Assembly: GCA_016286585.1 (NCBI GenBank)
Contig: JAEETC010000013.1
Location: 1 to 42,911 of the forward strand
Origin: Prevotella sp.
GTDB lineage: Bacteria > Bacteroidota > Bacteroidia > Bacteroidales > Bacteroidaceae
DNA: 42,911 nucleotides
Direction of reading: 5' to 3'
A program made the position numbers and the translations under genes. Under the pieces are notes generated by a model. That model was given only the letters and a program-made list of their open reading frames with translations. It was not told the DNA's origin and ran no database searches. This document shows, piece after piece, positions 16,427 through 26,076 of this stretch (its first letter is position 1; each line of letters opens with the position of its first letter).

Positions 16427-19390
16427 ATGAGAAAATTTGTTCTACTGCTTGTCGCCCTGATGGTGACAGTCGTTTCTTTCGCCCAGCGAACAGTAAGAGG
16501 TACAGTTGTTGAACAGGATACGCAGGAAGCCGTCATCCAGGCCACCGCAGCCCTGTTGAAAGGAGAGAAGGTTGTGGCCAATGCGGTCACCAATACCGAA
16601 GGTGGATTCTCCATCAAGGCTCCAGAGGGCTCCTACACCTTGCAGGTGACCTACGTGGGATTCAAGACCTATACCAAGAAGATCACGTTGAAGGACAAGG
16701 ATTATAATGCCGGAACCATCAAGTTGGAGCCTGATGCCATCATGCTGAAGGGTGCTACGGTGACGGCCCGCGCCCAGAAGGTGACGCTCAAGGCCGATAC
16801 CTTCGTCTATAATGCCAATGCCTTCCGCACGCCAGAGGGGTCGGTAGCTGAGGAGCTTGTTCGTCGTCTGCCTGGTGCTGAGGTGAGCGATGACGGTAGC
16901 ATCAAGATCAACGGTAAGCAGGTGAAGAAGATTCTCGTCGACGGTAAGGAGTTCATGACGGGCGACACGAAGACCGCTATGAAGAACCTGCCCACCAACA
17001 TTATCGACCGTATCAAGGCCTATGACCAGCAGAGTGACCTCGCCCGTGTGTCGGGCATCGAGGATGGTGAAGAAGAGACTGTGCTCGACTTCGGCATCAA
17101 GGCTGGTATGAACAAGGGTGTCATGGCCAATGCCGACCTCGCTGCAGGAACGAAGCATCGTTATGCAGGCCGTATCTTCGGTGGTGTGATGAAGGACGAT
17201 ATGAAGGTGTTCCTCATGACCAACGCAAACAACACAAATGATATGGGTTTCCCCGGCGGTGGTGGCGGTGGCCGCTTCGGTGGCGGTCGCCAAGGCCTCA
17301 CTGCCAATAAGATGGTCGGTGTGAATATGAACTACGAGAAGACCGACAAGTTCAAGCTCGACGGTAGCGTGCGCTGGAACCACAGCGATGGCGACACCTG
17401 GTCGAAGGGTTCTTCTGAGAATATGTTTAGCGAAGAAATTTCATCGTTCGGCAACAGTCTCAGTCAGAATTTCTCCCGTTCCAACCAGTGGAATGCCCAG
17501 ATGCGCTTAGAGTGGCAGCCCGACTCGATGACCAACATCATGTTCCGACCCAATGTGAGCTATAGCTCCAACGACGGTGAGAATGATAGCAAGAGCGCTA
17601 CCTTTAATGAGAACCAGAATCCCTACGACTATGCCACTGATCCTTTGTCAGAACTAAGCAAGTTGATCAATAATGGCATTGTGAAGAACTACAATGTTCA
17701 GGATGGCATCAGCTATAGTGACTCGAAGAGTGCCCGTGGTATGTTGCAGATTAACCGCCGACTGAATAACTCCGGCCGTAATATCACCGTCCAGCTCAAT
17801 GCGAACTGGAGTGAAGGCACCAGCAAGTCGATGTCGAATAACTACATATATATGTATACTAATCCCGCTAATCCCGATACAACCGTCACAAACCGTTATA
17901 ACCTCACGCCGGAGGACAGATGGGGCTATACTGCCCGTCTCACCTACAGCGAGCCTATCATGCGGCAGGTGTACCTCCAGTTCAGCTACAGCTATCAGTA
18001 CAGCCATACCAAGAGCGACCGTGCTACCTATAGCCTCACGGGTGTCGACTACTCGGGTATTGTTCCCCAGTATCGTAACTGGGAGGCCTATCTCGGACGC
18101 CTTGCCAATCCGTTGGAGAGCTATGAGGACAACATGCTGAGCCGTCTGTCGGAATACGACAACTATATCCATACCGGTGAGGTCATGTTGCGCATCGTCC
18201 GTAAGGCCTACAACTTCAATATCGGTTTCCAGGTGATTCCGCAGAAGTCGCACTTCATCCAGGACTATCAGGGTATTCATGCTGATACCACCCGCACGGT
18301 GACCAACTTCACCCCGACGCTCGACTTCCGCTGGAAGAAGTCTATGACCGGACAGTTGCGCTTCACCTATCGTGGCCGCAGCCAGCAACCCTCGATGAGC
18401 GACCTGCTTGATATCAGAGATGACAGTAACCAGCTGCGCATTACCCGTGGTAACCCCGGACTGAAACCCTCGTTCACCCAGAACTTCCAGCTCTTCTACA
18501 ACGACTATTTCCAGAAGCACCAGCGCGCCGTGATGACCTTCGTGAACTTCTCGACGACCAGTAACTCCGTGTCGAATAAGTCCACCTATAACCCTGATAC
18601 CGGTGGTACAATCACTCGTCCGGAGAACATCAATGGCAACTGGAACGGTAATCTCGGCTTTATGTTCAACACGGCTGTCGACTCTGCCGCCTACTTCAAC
18701 GTCAACACATTCACCAACCTCAGCTATAACCACAATGTAGGTTTCGTGAGTATAAAAAACGAGGAAGATTCCCAAAAAAGTGCAACCAACTCTCTTGGTA
18801 TCAGTGAGCGACTGGCAGCCAGCTACCGCAACGATTGGTTAGAGATTGAACTCAACGGTTCTTTGAACTATACCCGTTCTCGTAGTGAGTTGCAGACCAA
18901 TAATAACCTCGACACCTGGCAGTTCTCCTATGGTGGCATGGTCGGTGTCACGGCTCCCTGGGGCACCGCGCTCACCACGAACCTGAACATGCAGAGCCGT
19001 CGCGGTTATGCCGACAACTCGATGAACACCAACGAACTGATCTGGAACGCACAGCTTTCCCAGAGTTTCCTCAAAGGTAACGCCCTCACCATCTCGCTCC
19101 AGCTCTACGACATCCTGCACCAGCAGTCAACCTTCAGCCGTACCATCACCGCCATGTCGCGCAACGATACCGAGTATAACGCCATCACCAGCTATGGCAT
19201 GGTTCACGTCATCTATCGTCTGAACATCTTCGGTGGCCGTGGTGCCCGTAATGGCATGTTCGGAGGCCCGGGCATGGGTCCTGGCAGACCTAATGGTGGC
19301 CGTGGTGGTCGTGGCGGAGGCTTCGGCGGTGGTCCTCGTGGCGGAGGCTTCGGCGGTGGAGGTGGCTTCGGAGGCCCGCGTCGCTTCTGA
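16427..19390 (+). CDS. Outer-membrane beta-barrel/TonB-dependent receptor-like protein with N-terminal carboxypeptidase-regulatory-like domain and Gly/Arg-rich tail
   Basis: Signal MRKFVLLLVALMVTVVSFAQ; RTVRGTVVEQDTQEAVIQATAALLKG; plug-like region; alternating beta pattern; tail GGRGGRGGGFGGGPRGGGFGGGGGFGGPRRF. Confidence 0.88.
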   Translation: MRKFVLLLVALMVTVVSFAQRTVRGTVVEQDTQEAVIQATAALLKGEKVVANAVTNTEGGFSIKAPEGSYTLQVTYVGFKTYTKKITLKDKDYNAGTIKLEPDAIMLKGATVTARAQKVTLKADTFVYNANAFRTPEGSVAEELVRRLPGAEVSDDGSIKINGKQVKKILVDGKEFMTGDTKTAMKNLPTNIIDRIKAYDQQSDLARVSGIEDGEEETVLDFGIKAGMNKGVMANADLAAGTKHRYAGRIFGGVMKDDMKVFLMTNANNTNDMGFPGGGGGGRFGGGRQGLTANKMVGVNMNYEKTDKFKLDGSVRWNHSDGDTWSKGSSENMFSEEISSFGNSLSQNFSRSNQWNAQMRLEWQPDSMTNIMFRPNVSYSSNDGENDSKSATFNENQNPYDYATDPLSELSKLINNGIVKNYNVQDGISYSDSKSARGMLQINRRLNNSGRNITVQLNANWSEGTSKSMSNNYIYMYTNPANPDTTVTNRYNLTPEDRWGYTARLTYSEPIMRQVYLQFSYSYQYSHTKSDRATYSLTGVDYSGIVPQYRNWEAYLGRLANPLESYEDNMLSRLSEYDNYIHTGEVMLRIVRKAYNFNIGFQVIPQKSHFIQDYQGIHADTTRTVTNFTPTLDFRWKKSMTGQLRFTYRGRSQQPSMSDLLDIRDDSNQLRITRGNPGLKPSFTQNFQLFYNDYFQKHQRAVMTFVNFSTTSNSVSNKSTYNPDTGGTITRPENINGNWNGNLGFMFNTAVDSAAYFNVNTFTNLSYNHNVGFVSIKNEEDSQKSATNSLGISERLAASYRNDWLEIELNGSLNYTRSRSELQTNNNLDTWQFSYGGMVGVTAPWGTALTTNLNMQSRRGYADNSMNTNELIWNAQLSQSFLKGNALTISLQLYDILHQQSTFSRTITAMSRNDTEYNAITSYGMVHVIYRLNIFGGRGARNGMFGGPGMGPGRPNGGRGGRGGGFGGGPRGGGFGGGGGFGGPRRF

Positions 19391-19391
19391 T

Positions 19392-19429
19392 CAAAATGAC
19401 AGCGGAAATCAACGATTTGTGTCATTTTG
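19392..19429 (+). terminator. Hairpin after the outer-membrane receptor gene
   Basis: CAAAATGACA (19392-19401) / TGTCATTTTG (19420-19429), perfect 10-bp stem. Confidence 0.5.
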
Positions 19430-19440
19430 CAAAAATAATT

Positions 19441-19494
19441 CTGATTTTGCTTGCAGATATGCCATAAAAGTAATACCTTTGCAGGCAAAATCAG
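19441..19494 (+). promoter_or_regulatory. asnA promoter nested in an inverted repeat
   Basis: TTG (19451-19453), 20-bp spacer, TACCTTTG (19474-19481); arms CTGATTTTGCTTGC / GCAGGCAAAATCAG with one mismatch. Confidence 0.55.
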
Positions 19495-19507
19495 ATTAAA
19501 CTTTAAC

Positions 19508-20545
19508 ATGGGACAAGTCATCAAACCCCTGCACTATGATGCGCTGCTCGATACGAAGCAGACTGAGCAGGGCATCAAACTCATCAAGGATTTCTTTCAG
19601 CAGAACCTCTCTACGGAGTTGCGTCTGCGTCGTGTCACAGCACCGCTCTTTGTCCTGAAAGGGCTGGGTATCAACGACGACCTGAACGGTGTGGAGCGTG
19701 CCGTCACCTTCCCCATCAAGGATCTGGGCGACGCTAAGGCTGAAGTCGTACATTCATTAGCCAAGTGGAAGCGCCTGTCGCTGGCAGAGTACAAGATCGA
19801 GCCGGGCTACGGCATCTATACCGACATGAACGCCATCCGTGCCGACGAGGAACTCGACAACCTCCATTCGCTCTATGTCGACCAGTGGGACTGGGAGGCC
19901 GTCATCAAACGCGAAGACCGCACCATCGCCTTCCTCAAGAACATCGTCGAGCGTATCTATGCCGCCATCCGCCGCACGGAGTACCTCACGTGTGAGACCT
20001 ATCCCCAGCTGAAGCCCTTCCTCCCTGAGAAGATCCACTTCATCCATGCCGAGGAACTGCTGAAGATGTATCCCGACAAGACGCCCAAGGAGCGCGAGGA
20101 TGCCATCTGCGAGGCTTACGGTGCCGTCTTCATCATCGGCATCGGCGGTAAGCTCTCCAACGGCGAAAAACACGATGGCCGTGCTCCTGACTACGACGAC
20201 TGGTCGACGGTGGCCGAGAACGGTCGCCAGGGTCTCAACGGCGACATCCTCATCTGGTACCCCATCCTGGGTCGTTCCTTCGAGCTCTCGTCGATGGGTA
20301 TCCGTGTCGACAAAGAGTCGCTGTTGCGCCAGCTGAAGATCGAGGGTAAGGAAGAGCGCGAACAGCTTTACTTCCACCAGCAGCTGCTCAACGACCGTCT
20401 GCCGCTCTCTATCGGTGGTGGTATTGGCCAGAGCCGTCTCTGCATGGTCATGCTCCACAAGGCCCACATCGGCGAGATCCAGGCCTCCATCTGGCCTGAT
20501 GAGATGCGCCGAGAATGCAAGGCCCTCGGCATGAATCTCATATAA
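19508..20545 (+). CDS. asnA: Aspartate-ammonia ligase (asparagine synthetase A)
   Basis: FQQNLSTELRLRRVTAPLFV; VHSLAKWKRLSLAEY; SIGGGIGQSRLCMVMLHKAHIGEIQASIWPDEM. Confidence 0.96.
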   Translation: MGQVIKPLHYDALLDTKQTEQGIKLIKDFFQQNLSTELRLRRVTAPLFVLKGLGINDDLNGVERAVTFPIKDLGDAKAEVVHSLAKWKRLSLAEYKIEPGYGIYTDMNAIRADEELDNLHSLYVDQWDWEAVIKREDRTIAFLKNIVERIYAAIRRTEYLTCETYPQLKPFLPEKIHFIHAEELLKMYPDKTPKEREDAICEAYGAVFIIGIGGKLSNGEKHDGRAPDYDDWSTVAENGRQGLNGDILIWYPILGRSFELSSMGIRVDKESLLRQLKIEGKEEREQLYFHQQLLNDRLPLSIGGGIGQSRLCMVMLHKAHIGEIQASIWPDEMRRECKALGMNLI

Positions 20546-20547
20546 GT

Positions 20548-20579
20548 TATTTGGAGCTCGCTTTTGCGGGCTCCAAATA
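20548..20579 (+). terminator. Intrinsic terminator of asnA
   Basis: TATTTGGAGCTCGC-TTTT-GCGGGCTCCAAATA, 14-bp stem with one G-U pair. Confidence 0.85.
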
Positions 20580-20683
20580 GTATGTATTTGCTTTTTTTTA
20601 TATAAAAACCTAAAATATTGTTAAATTATTGTTCCTGTTAGGTAAAAATCACTTGATAAGTGTGGAATTTCTTAAAAATTGAC

Positions 20684-20691
20684 TAACTTTG
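20684..20691 (+). promoter_or_regulatory. Candidate -7 element of the T6SS operon
   Basis: TAACTTTG, 30 bp upstream of the ClpV ATG. Confidence 0.45.
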
Positions 20692-20721
20692 CAGATTAGG
20701 AACTCTAAACTGAGATTGCAT

Positions 20722-23190
20722 ATGACTGACCAACTGAAAACAATAGCAAATTCCTATGCTGAGGAATACTGTAGTGATGCTATTTATCCTGCTCATCTTT
20801 TTAAGGCAATACTTCATAAAGATATTGGACTTGTACACTTTCTTGAAAGTGAACTTGACAAGGATTATTACTATCTTCAAGACTGGGCCGACGTACAGAT
20901 GCAGTTATCACCGCGTGCTGTTCGTCCAATGCGTGATTTGGAATACAGCGATGAGTCGGTGGCGGTCATCGAAGAGGCTGAGAACTACAAGGTTAAGTTC
21001 GACCTGGACGAGACAACAGAAGTATGTGTGTTAGCTGCCTTGGTGACTCCAGGTGTAGGTTTTTCATTTGATCAGTTGAAGACATTACCCTTGACTCCGT
21101 CCGAGATCAGTGCGAAAATGGGTGGTGGGGTGAATGTAGAGGCTCCCTATATGGAAGGTGCTGAGTTGACGAAGAAGACAGCTGCTTCTGGCGGTAAGGG
21201 CAGTCTGGCCAAGTACTGTGTGGACAAGACCGCTATCGCCCGTGCCGGTAACCTGGATAATGTGATCGGTTTTGAGAAGGAGATATCCGTCATCTACGAG
21301 ATCCTCGGTCGTAAGACCAAGGCCAACTTGCTCATCACTGGTGAGGCCGGTGTGGGTAAGACCTCGCTCGTGAACGGCTTCGTGCGTGAGCTGGCTGCCG
21401 GCCATGTGCCGGGCTTTTTGAGCGGTGCCGTGGCCTACGAGCTGGATACCGCTGCCCTCGGCGGCGATGCCCAATACAAGGGTGAGGTGGAAGACCGCTT
21501 CAAGAATGTCATCACTGAGGTGGAGAACCTGCCGAATGCCGTACTGATCATCGAGTCGATCGACAAGCTGTTCGACAAGCAGGGCTCTCTGTTCGGCGCA
21601 TCTTCCATCCTGAAGAACGAACTGAGCAAGGGTCGTCTGCAGCTGTTGGCTACCTCGAGCATCGACGGCTATACGAAGAACATCGAGACCGATAAGGAGA
21701 TGACCTCGAAGCTGGAGAAGATTACCGTAGAGGAACCGACTGCCGATCTGACGCTGCGCATCCTGAAGGGCGCCATCCCTGCTTACGAGGAGTATCACGG
21801 TCTGAAGGCCGATGAGACGGTGATGAGCGATGCCATCCGTCTGGCAAAACGTTATCTGACGGAGAAGTCGCTGCCCGACTCTGCTTTCGACCTCATCGAT
21901 CGTACGATGGCACAGGTGAAGACCATGAACGACCTGACGGGCAACATCATTGCCAGTCTGCGCGAGAAACTCGACGCTATCAAGGCTTCTGCCGAAGGTA
22001 AGGATAAGGCCGATGAGGGACTGATGAAGGAACTCGACTGGCTGAACTATGAACTGTTTAATAAGGTGAGCTGCATCCTGCTGGCCGGTGTTGACTCTGA
22101 TACCGACTTTGCGAAGATCGCCACCATCCAGGAACGTACAGACTTCCTGGGCGGCATCCTCGACAAGCTGACAGAACTGAGCGCCGAGCAGCGTACGGAG
22201 CTGAAGAGCGACGACCTGAGTGCCGTCGTGGCCAAGCAGACAGGTATTCCTCTCGGTAAGGTGCAGACGAAGGAGCGCGACCGCCTAATGGGGGCCGAGG
22301 AGACGTTGAAGAAGCGTGTCGTCGGTCAGGATCATGCTGTCAAGAAGGTGCTTGACGCCGTTTATGAGGCCCGTTCCGGTCTCAGCAAGAAGGGACAGCC
22401 GATGGGCTCGTTCTTCTTCCTCGGTCCGACGGGTACCGGTAAGACGGAGTTGGCCAAGGCCCTCGCTACCTTCCTCTTCGGCGACGAGAGTGCACTCATC
22501 CGCTTTGATATGTCTGAGTTTAAGGAAGAGCACTCGGTGGCACTCCTCTATGGTGCGCCTCCGGGATATGTAGGCTATGAGGAAGGTGGTCTGCTGGTGA
22601 ATAAGATCCGTCAGAACCCGTATGCCGTGGTGCTGTTCGATGAGATCGAGAAAGCCCATAAGTCGGTGTTCGACCTGTTCCTGCAGATCCTCGACGAAGG
22701 TAAGCTGCACGACCGTCTGGGACGTGTGGGTGACTTCTCGAACGCTCTCATCCTCTTCACCTCGAACATCGGTGCACAGACCATTGTGGAGAAGTTTAAC
22801 GCTGGCATCATTCCCGAGAACAACGAGCTGATGGACATCATGCAGGGTTACTTCCGTCCGGAGTTCCTCGCCCGTCTGACGGAGATCGTGCCGTTCTCGC
22901 CGATTACCGACAAGACCGTGACGAAGATCTTCGACATTCATCTGAAGGGTCTGCTGAAGTTGCTTGAGGAGCAGAATATCACGCTTGAATTGGCTCCCGA
23001 GGCCCATGAGACGATTGCCCTGCGTGGTTACAACCAGCAGTATGGTGCGCGTCCTGTGCTTGGCGTTATCCGTAAGGAACTGCGCCATCCCATTTCTAAG
23101 CTGATGATTGCAGGAAAGGTGAAACCTGGAGATCACATCACCGTCACGCTCGACGAAGACGGCAATGCAAAATTCGATATTAAGAGTTAA
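20722..23190 (+). CDS. tssH: T6SS sheath-disassembly AAA+ ATPase ClpV/TssH
   Basis: Two AAA+ modules: LLITGEAGVGKTSLVNGF and FFFLGPTGTGKTELAKAL; VGYEEGGLLVNKIRQNPYAVVLFDEIEKAH; next to tssB/C. Confidence 0.9.
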   Translation: MTDQLKTIANSYAEEYCSDAIYPAHLFKAILHKDIGLVHFLESELDKDYYYLQDWADVQMQLSPRAVRPMRDLEYSDESVAVIEEAENYKVKFDLDETTEVCVLAALVTPGVGFSFDQLKTLPLTPSEISAKMGGGVNVEAPYMEGAELTKKTAASGGKGSLAKYCVDKTAIARAGNLDNVIGFEKEISVIYEILGRKTKANLLITGEAGVGKTSLVNGFVRELAAGHVPGFLSGAVAYELDTAALGGDAQYKGEVEDRFKNVITEVENLPNAVLIIESIDKLFDKQGSLFGASSILKNELSKGRLQLLATSSIDGYTKNIETDKEMTSKLEKITVEEPTADLTLRILKGAIPAYEEYHGLKADETVMSDAIRLAKRYLTEKSLPDSAFDLIDRTMAQVKTMNDLTGNIIASLREKLDAIKASAEGKDKADEGLMKELDWLNYELFNKVSCILLAGVDSDTDFAKIATIQERTDFLGGILDKLTELSAEQRTELKSDDLSAVVAKQTGIPLGKVQTKERDRLMGAEETLKKRVVGQDHAVKKVLDAVYEARSGLSKKGQPMGSFFFLGPTGTGKTELAKALATFLFGDESALIRFDMSEFKEEHSVALLYGAPPGYVGYEEGGLLVNKIRQNPYAVVLFDEIEKAHKSVFDLFLQILDEGKLHDRLGRVGDFSNALILFTSNIGAQTIVEKFNAGIIPENNELMDIMQGYFRPEFLARLTEIVPFSPITDKTVTKIFDIHLKGLLKLLEEQNITLELAPEAHETIALRGYNQQYGARPVLGVIRKELRHPISKLMIAGKVKPGDHITVTLDEDGNAKFDIKS

Positions 23191-23227
23191 ATAATGATAA
23201 GTATTCACTAAAAACCCCATTACAATT

Positions 23228-23692
23228 ATGGCAATGAAAGAAAATTTTATTTCCATGGCTCCCGATGAGGAGAGCAGTGCGAAAGTTAGTCTGATAGATC
23301 AGAACAAGACGTTGATGATCGATCAGTACACAACCGATGTTGAGGCTGGTGCCCCTGAGTTTGTGGAGGATATCCAGAACATTAATGATGCCTTCGAGCA
23401 CTTTAAGCCGAAGGTAGGTGTCACCTTTACTGATGCAGAAGGTGGTGCTGTGGAAGAGACACTGAAGTTTGGTGAGATCCGTGACTTCGAGGCACAGGGC
23501 GGCAAGGGCCGTCTGGTTCAGAACAGTCCGTTCCTTTCTGGAACCAAGGAACAGATTGACACCAATGTGAAGATTCGTAAGAGTATTGAGCAGAATCGTA
23601 AACTGCGTGACATCCTGAAGGAGGCCGGTAGCCGTGCTGAGTTGAAGGAAATGCTGCAGTCGATGCTCGATGAGTTGAACGGAGCAGAGTGA
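23228..23692 (+). CDS. tssB: T6SS sheath small subunit TssB
   Basis: 154 aa; EFVEDIQNINDAFEHFKPKVGVTF...EETLKFGEIRDFEAQGGKGRL; directly before tssC. Confidence 0.85.
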   Translation: MAMKENFISMAPDEESSAKVSLIDQNKTLMIDQYTTDVEAGAPEFVEDIQNINDAFEHFKPKVGVTFTDAEGGAVEETLKFGEIRDFEAQGGKGRLVQNSPFLSGTKEQIDTNVKIRKSIEQNRKLRDILKEAGSRAELKEMLQSMLDELNGAE

Positions 23693-23735
23693 GTTTAGTT
23701 GACGGTTTACAGTTTACAGTTTATATTTATAGATT

Positions 23736-25106
23736 ATGGCAGATGTAGAAATGCAGAAAGCCCAGGCCGCCGGACAGGCAGGTGCCGAGCTTCAAGAGAA
23801 AGAAGGTAAGAAAGACGTCTCTCAGTTGCTTAAATCATTCGGTGGTTTCAATGCCGTCCGTGGTTTTATGCCAGACGCAGATAATATGAATCCCGCCCGC
23901 AAGGCTGCAAAGGACGTATTTTTGAAGGATAAGCGCTTTAAGGACAAGCGTGAAGGACTGAAGAAGGAGATCTCCCGCTGGCTCGAACTGCTCAGCGACG
24001 ACAGCATTGATAGTGCTACAGGCTATGCCGATGCCTGTAAGCAAGCTGAGGATAAATACACTGGCGTGCTGAAGCAGGGTATCACCGATGCTCTCTATGC
24101 CACTCAGAACTTAGAGCGTTCGTATCGTGAACTGGATTCATTCTTTAAGACTTGCGGTACAGACAAGGTTAAGAATCTTCGTATCATCAATGTCCTGAAG
24201 GAAGACATTGCTGATGCCGACTCCGGTTTTGCCGGTGAGGTGGAGAATCTCCTGCGCAACGGCTTCGACCGATTAAGCCTAAAGGATGCTTACAGCCTTG
24301 TATGTGTACCGGGTGCCGTGTTTACCGACAAGGTAGACCTGCTGCAGTGGGCCAAGATGGCCTTTAAATATAAGGTAATGCTTATCACAGATCATGCTGA
24401 CGAATACTCGTTTGACGATTTGCAGGCCAACACTGAGGGCTATCGTGACAGTGATCAGGAACTGATGAATGTGGTGATGACCGCCAACTGGATTGTTGGA
24501 CGTGAGGCAGAGAAGATGTCTTCTGATGAGGAGGACCAGAAAGCCTTCTACATTGCCCCTGCAGCTGCCCTCTGCGGAAAGCTCTATGACGAGACCGCCA
24601 ACATGGCTCAGGGTGCTGGTGGTAAGAAGTATGGTACTCTTGACGGTGTGAAGGGTGTGAAGAGCGACCTGCTGAAATCGGAGATTGCAGCCCTCATGGA
24701 TAATCAAGTGATTCCTATGGTATATAGCGAGGGTCGTGTGATGGCTTTCAACAACACCACACTTTATAATGGCGATCTCGATGCCATGAAGGAGTATCCT
24801 ATCGTCCGCGTGTTCGACTGGGTGAAGAAGGTGCTGATGAACTTCGTACATGAGGTGGCCCTCGAGAACTGGGATCCGTACAACAGCCCAAAGAACCTGA
24901 AGGCCAAGATCCAGGAGTTCCTCAATATGTACAAGGGCTATGGTAACCTGTTCCAGAACTATGAGATTGGTGAGCCCCGTCAGGATCCTGTCACCAAGCA
25001 GATCACCTGTGACATCACGCTGACTCCGTTCTATGCAGCCAAGAACTTCATCATTAAGGTGGCTGCTGATAAGAAGGACAAGGAAGCTGCTTTAGCTGGT
25101 GCATAA
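23736..25106 (+). CDS. tssC: T6SS sheath large subunit TssC
   Basis: 456 aa; FVHEVALENWDPYNSPKNLKAKIQEFLNMY...ITLTPFYAAKNFIIKV. Confidence 0.87.
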   Translation: MADVEMQKAQAAGQAGAELQEKEGKKDVSQLLKSFGGFNAVRGFMPDADNMNPARKAAKDVFLKDKRFKDKREGLKKEISRWLELLSDDSIDSATGYADACKQAEDKYTGVLKQGITDALYATQNLERSYRELDSFFKTCGTDKVKNLRIINVLKEDIADADSGFAGEVENLLRNGFDRLSLKDAYSLVCVPGAVFTDKVDLLQWAKMAFKYKVMLITDHADEYSFDDLQANTEGYRDSDQELMNVVMTANWIVGREAEKMSSDEEDQKAFYIAPAAALCGKLYDETANMAQGAGGKKYGTLDGVKGVKSDLLKSEIAALMDNQVIPMVYSEGRVMAFNNTTLYNGDLDAMKEYPIVRVFDWVKKVLMNFVHEVALENWDPYNSPKNLKAKIQEFLNMYKGYGNLFQNYEIGEPRQDPVTKQITCDITLTPFYAAKNFIIKVAADKKDKEAALAGA

Positions 25107-25164
25107 GCAAAAACCAATAGGTAAAAATAAACATAAGTATTAACAAATTAAAAAAGAAACAATT

Positions 25165-25557
25165 ATGGCAAAGACACCTGTTTCAATGAAGATTGACGGT
25201 TACAAGGACAGAGAGGTCCTGAAGGTAACCTATGAGTTTGATCAGGCTACTGATGTAGAGGGTCAGATGGCTGGTATCCCCCGTGGCGGTAAGATCACTG
25301 TCCGCGTGAAGGCTCTGAACGACGGCACACCCGACCTGCTCGCATGGATGGTAGAGCGCAATCTGCCGAAGAACGGCAAGATCGAGTTCCTCGAGACCAA
25401 GACGGGCAAGGCCATGAAGACCATTGAGTTCACAAACGGATATTGTGTAGAGTTCGAGGAGAAGTGGGAGGACAAGATGGGACACTTCGAGGAGATCACC
25501 ATCACCTGCAAGGATTTCGCTATCGGTTCTGTGAAGTATGAGAACGAGTGGGCATGA
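25165..25557 (+). CDS. tssD: Hcp/TssD tube protein (copy 1)
   Basis: MAKTPVSMKIDGYKDREVLKVTYEFDQATDVEGQMAGIPRGGKITVRVKALNDGTPDLLAWM, Bacteroidetes Hcp pattern. Confidence 0.9.
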   Translation: MAKTPVSMKIDGYKDREVLKVTYEFDQATDVEGQMAGIPRGGKITVRVKALNDGTPDLLAWMVERNLPKNGKIEFLETKTGKAMKTIEFTNGYCVEFEEKWEDKMGHFEEITITCKDFAIGSVKYENEWA

Positions 25558-25601
25558 TAGAAAGGTAAAAAGGTAAAAAAAAATAAGAAAGGAAACATAT
25601 T

Positions 25602-26000
25602 ATGGCAGAAAATATAACACCGGTAACCTTGGAGGTTAAGGATTTCGAACCCCGTGAGGTGATGATGATCGATTACAAGTTTGATCAGGCTACAGACCGT
25701 GAGGGACAGATTGCTGGTATCCCCCGTGGCGGCAGGCTCACTATCCGTGTGAAGGCAATGAACGACGGCAACACCCAGATGCTGCAATGGATGCTGGCTC
25801 CGAATGATCCCCGTGATTTCAAAGTCACATTCTTCAACACCGTTGACGGCTCCACTATGAAGGAGCTGAAGGGCACGGGATGCTATTGCATTAACTACAA
25901 GGAGAACTGGGAAGACGGTCAAGAACATTTTGAGGAAATGGAAATCGTGTGCCAGAAGCTCGAGAATGGCCCCGTCGCTTTCGAAAATCCTTGGAAGTAA
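25602..26000 (+). CDS. tssD: Hcp/TssD tube protein (copy 2, divergent)
   Basis: Shares FDQATDxEGQxAGIPRGGxxTxRVKAxNDG with copy 1. Confidence 0.9.
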   Translation: MAENITPVTLEVKDFEPREVMMIDYKFDQATDREGQIAGIPRGGRLTIRVKAMNDGNTQMLQWMLAPNDPRDFKVTFFNTVDGSTMKELKGTGCYCINYKENWEDGQEHFEEMEIVCQKLENGPVAFENPWK

Positions 26001-26076
26001 AGTTCCAATGCTAAATAATCAATTGGTTCAGCCGTAAAAAGCTGGATCAATTGATTTGCCGTGTTAATACGATTGT

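Noticed and set aside
16442-18775. Long minus-strand ORFs (313 and 373 aa) opposite the outer-membrane receptor
   Set aside because: Antisense shadows of a well-supported plus-strand gene; no recognisable motifs and low-complexity His/Val/Ile composition
19213-19524. Proline-rich minus-strand ORF (PPRGPPPKPPPRPPRPP)
   Set aside because: Reverse complement of the Gly/Arg-rich tail of the receptor gene
22285-23256. 323-aa minus-strand ORF opposite clpV
   Set aside because: Overlaps the second AAA+ module of ClpV; composition typical of reverse-complement ORFs
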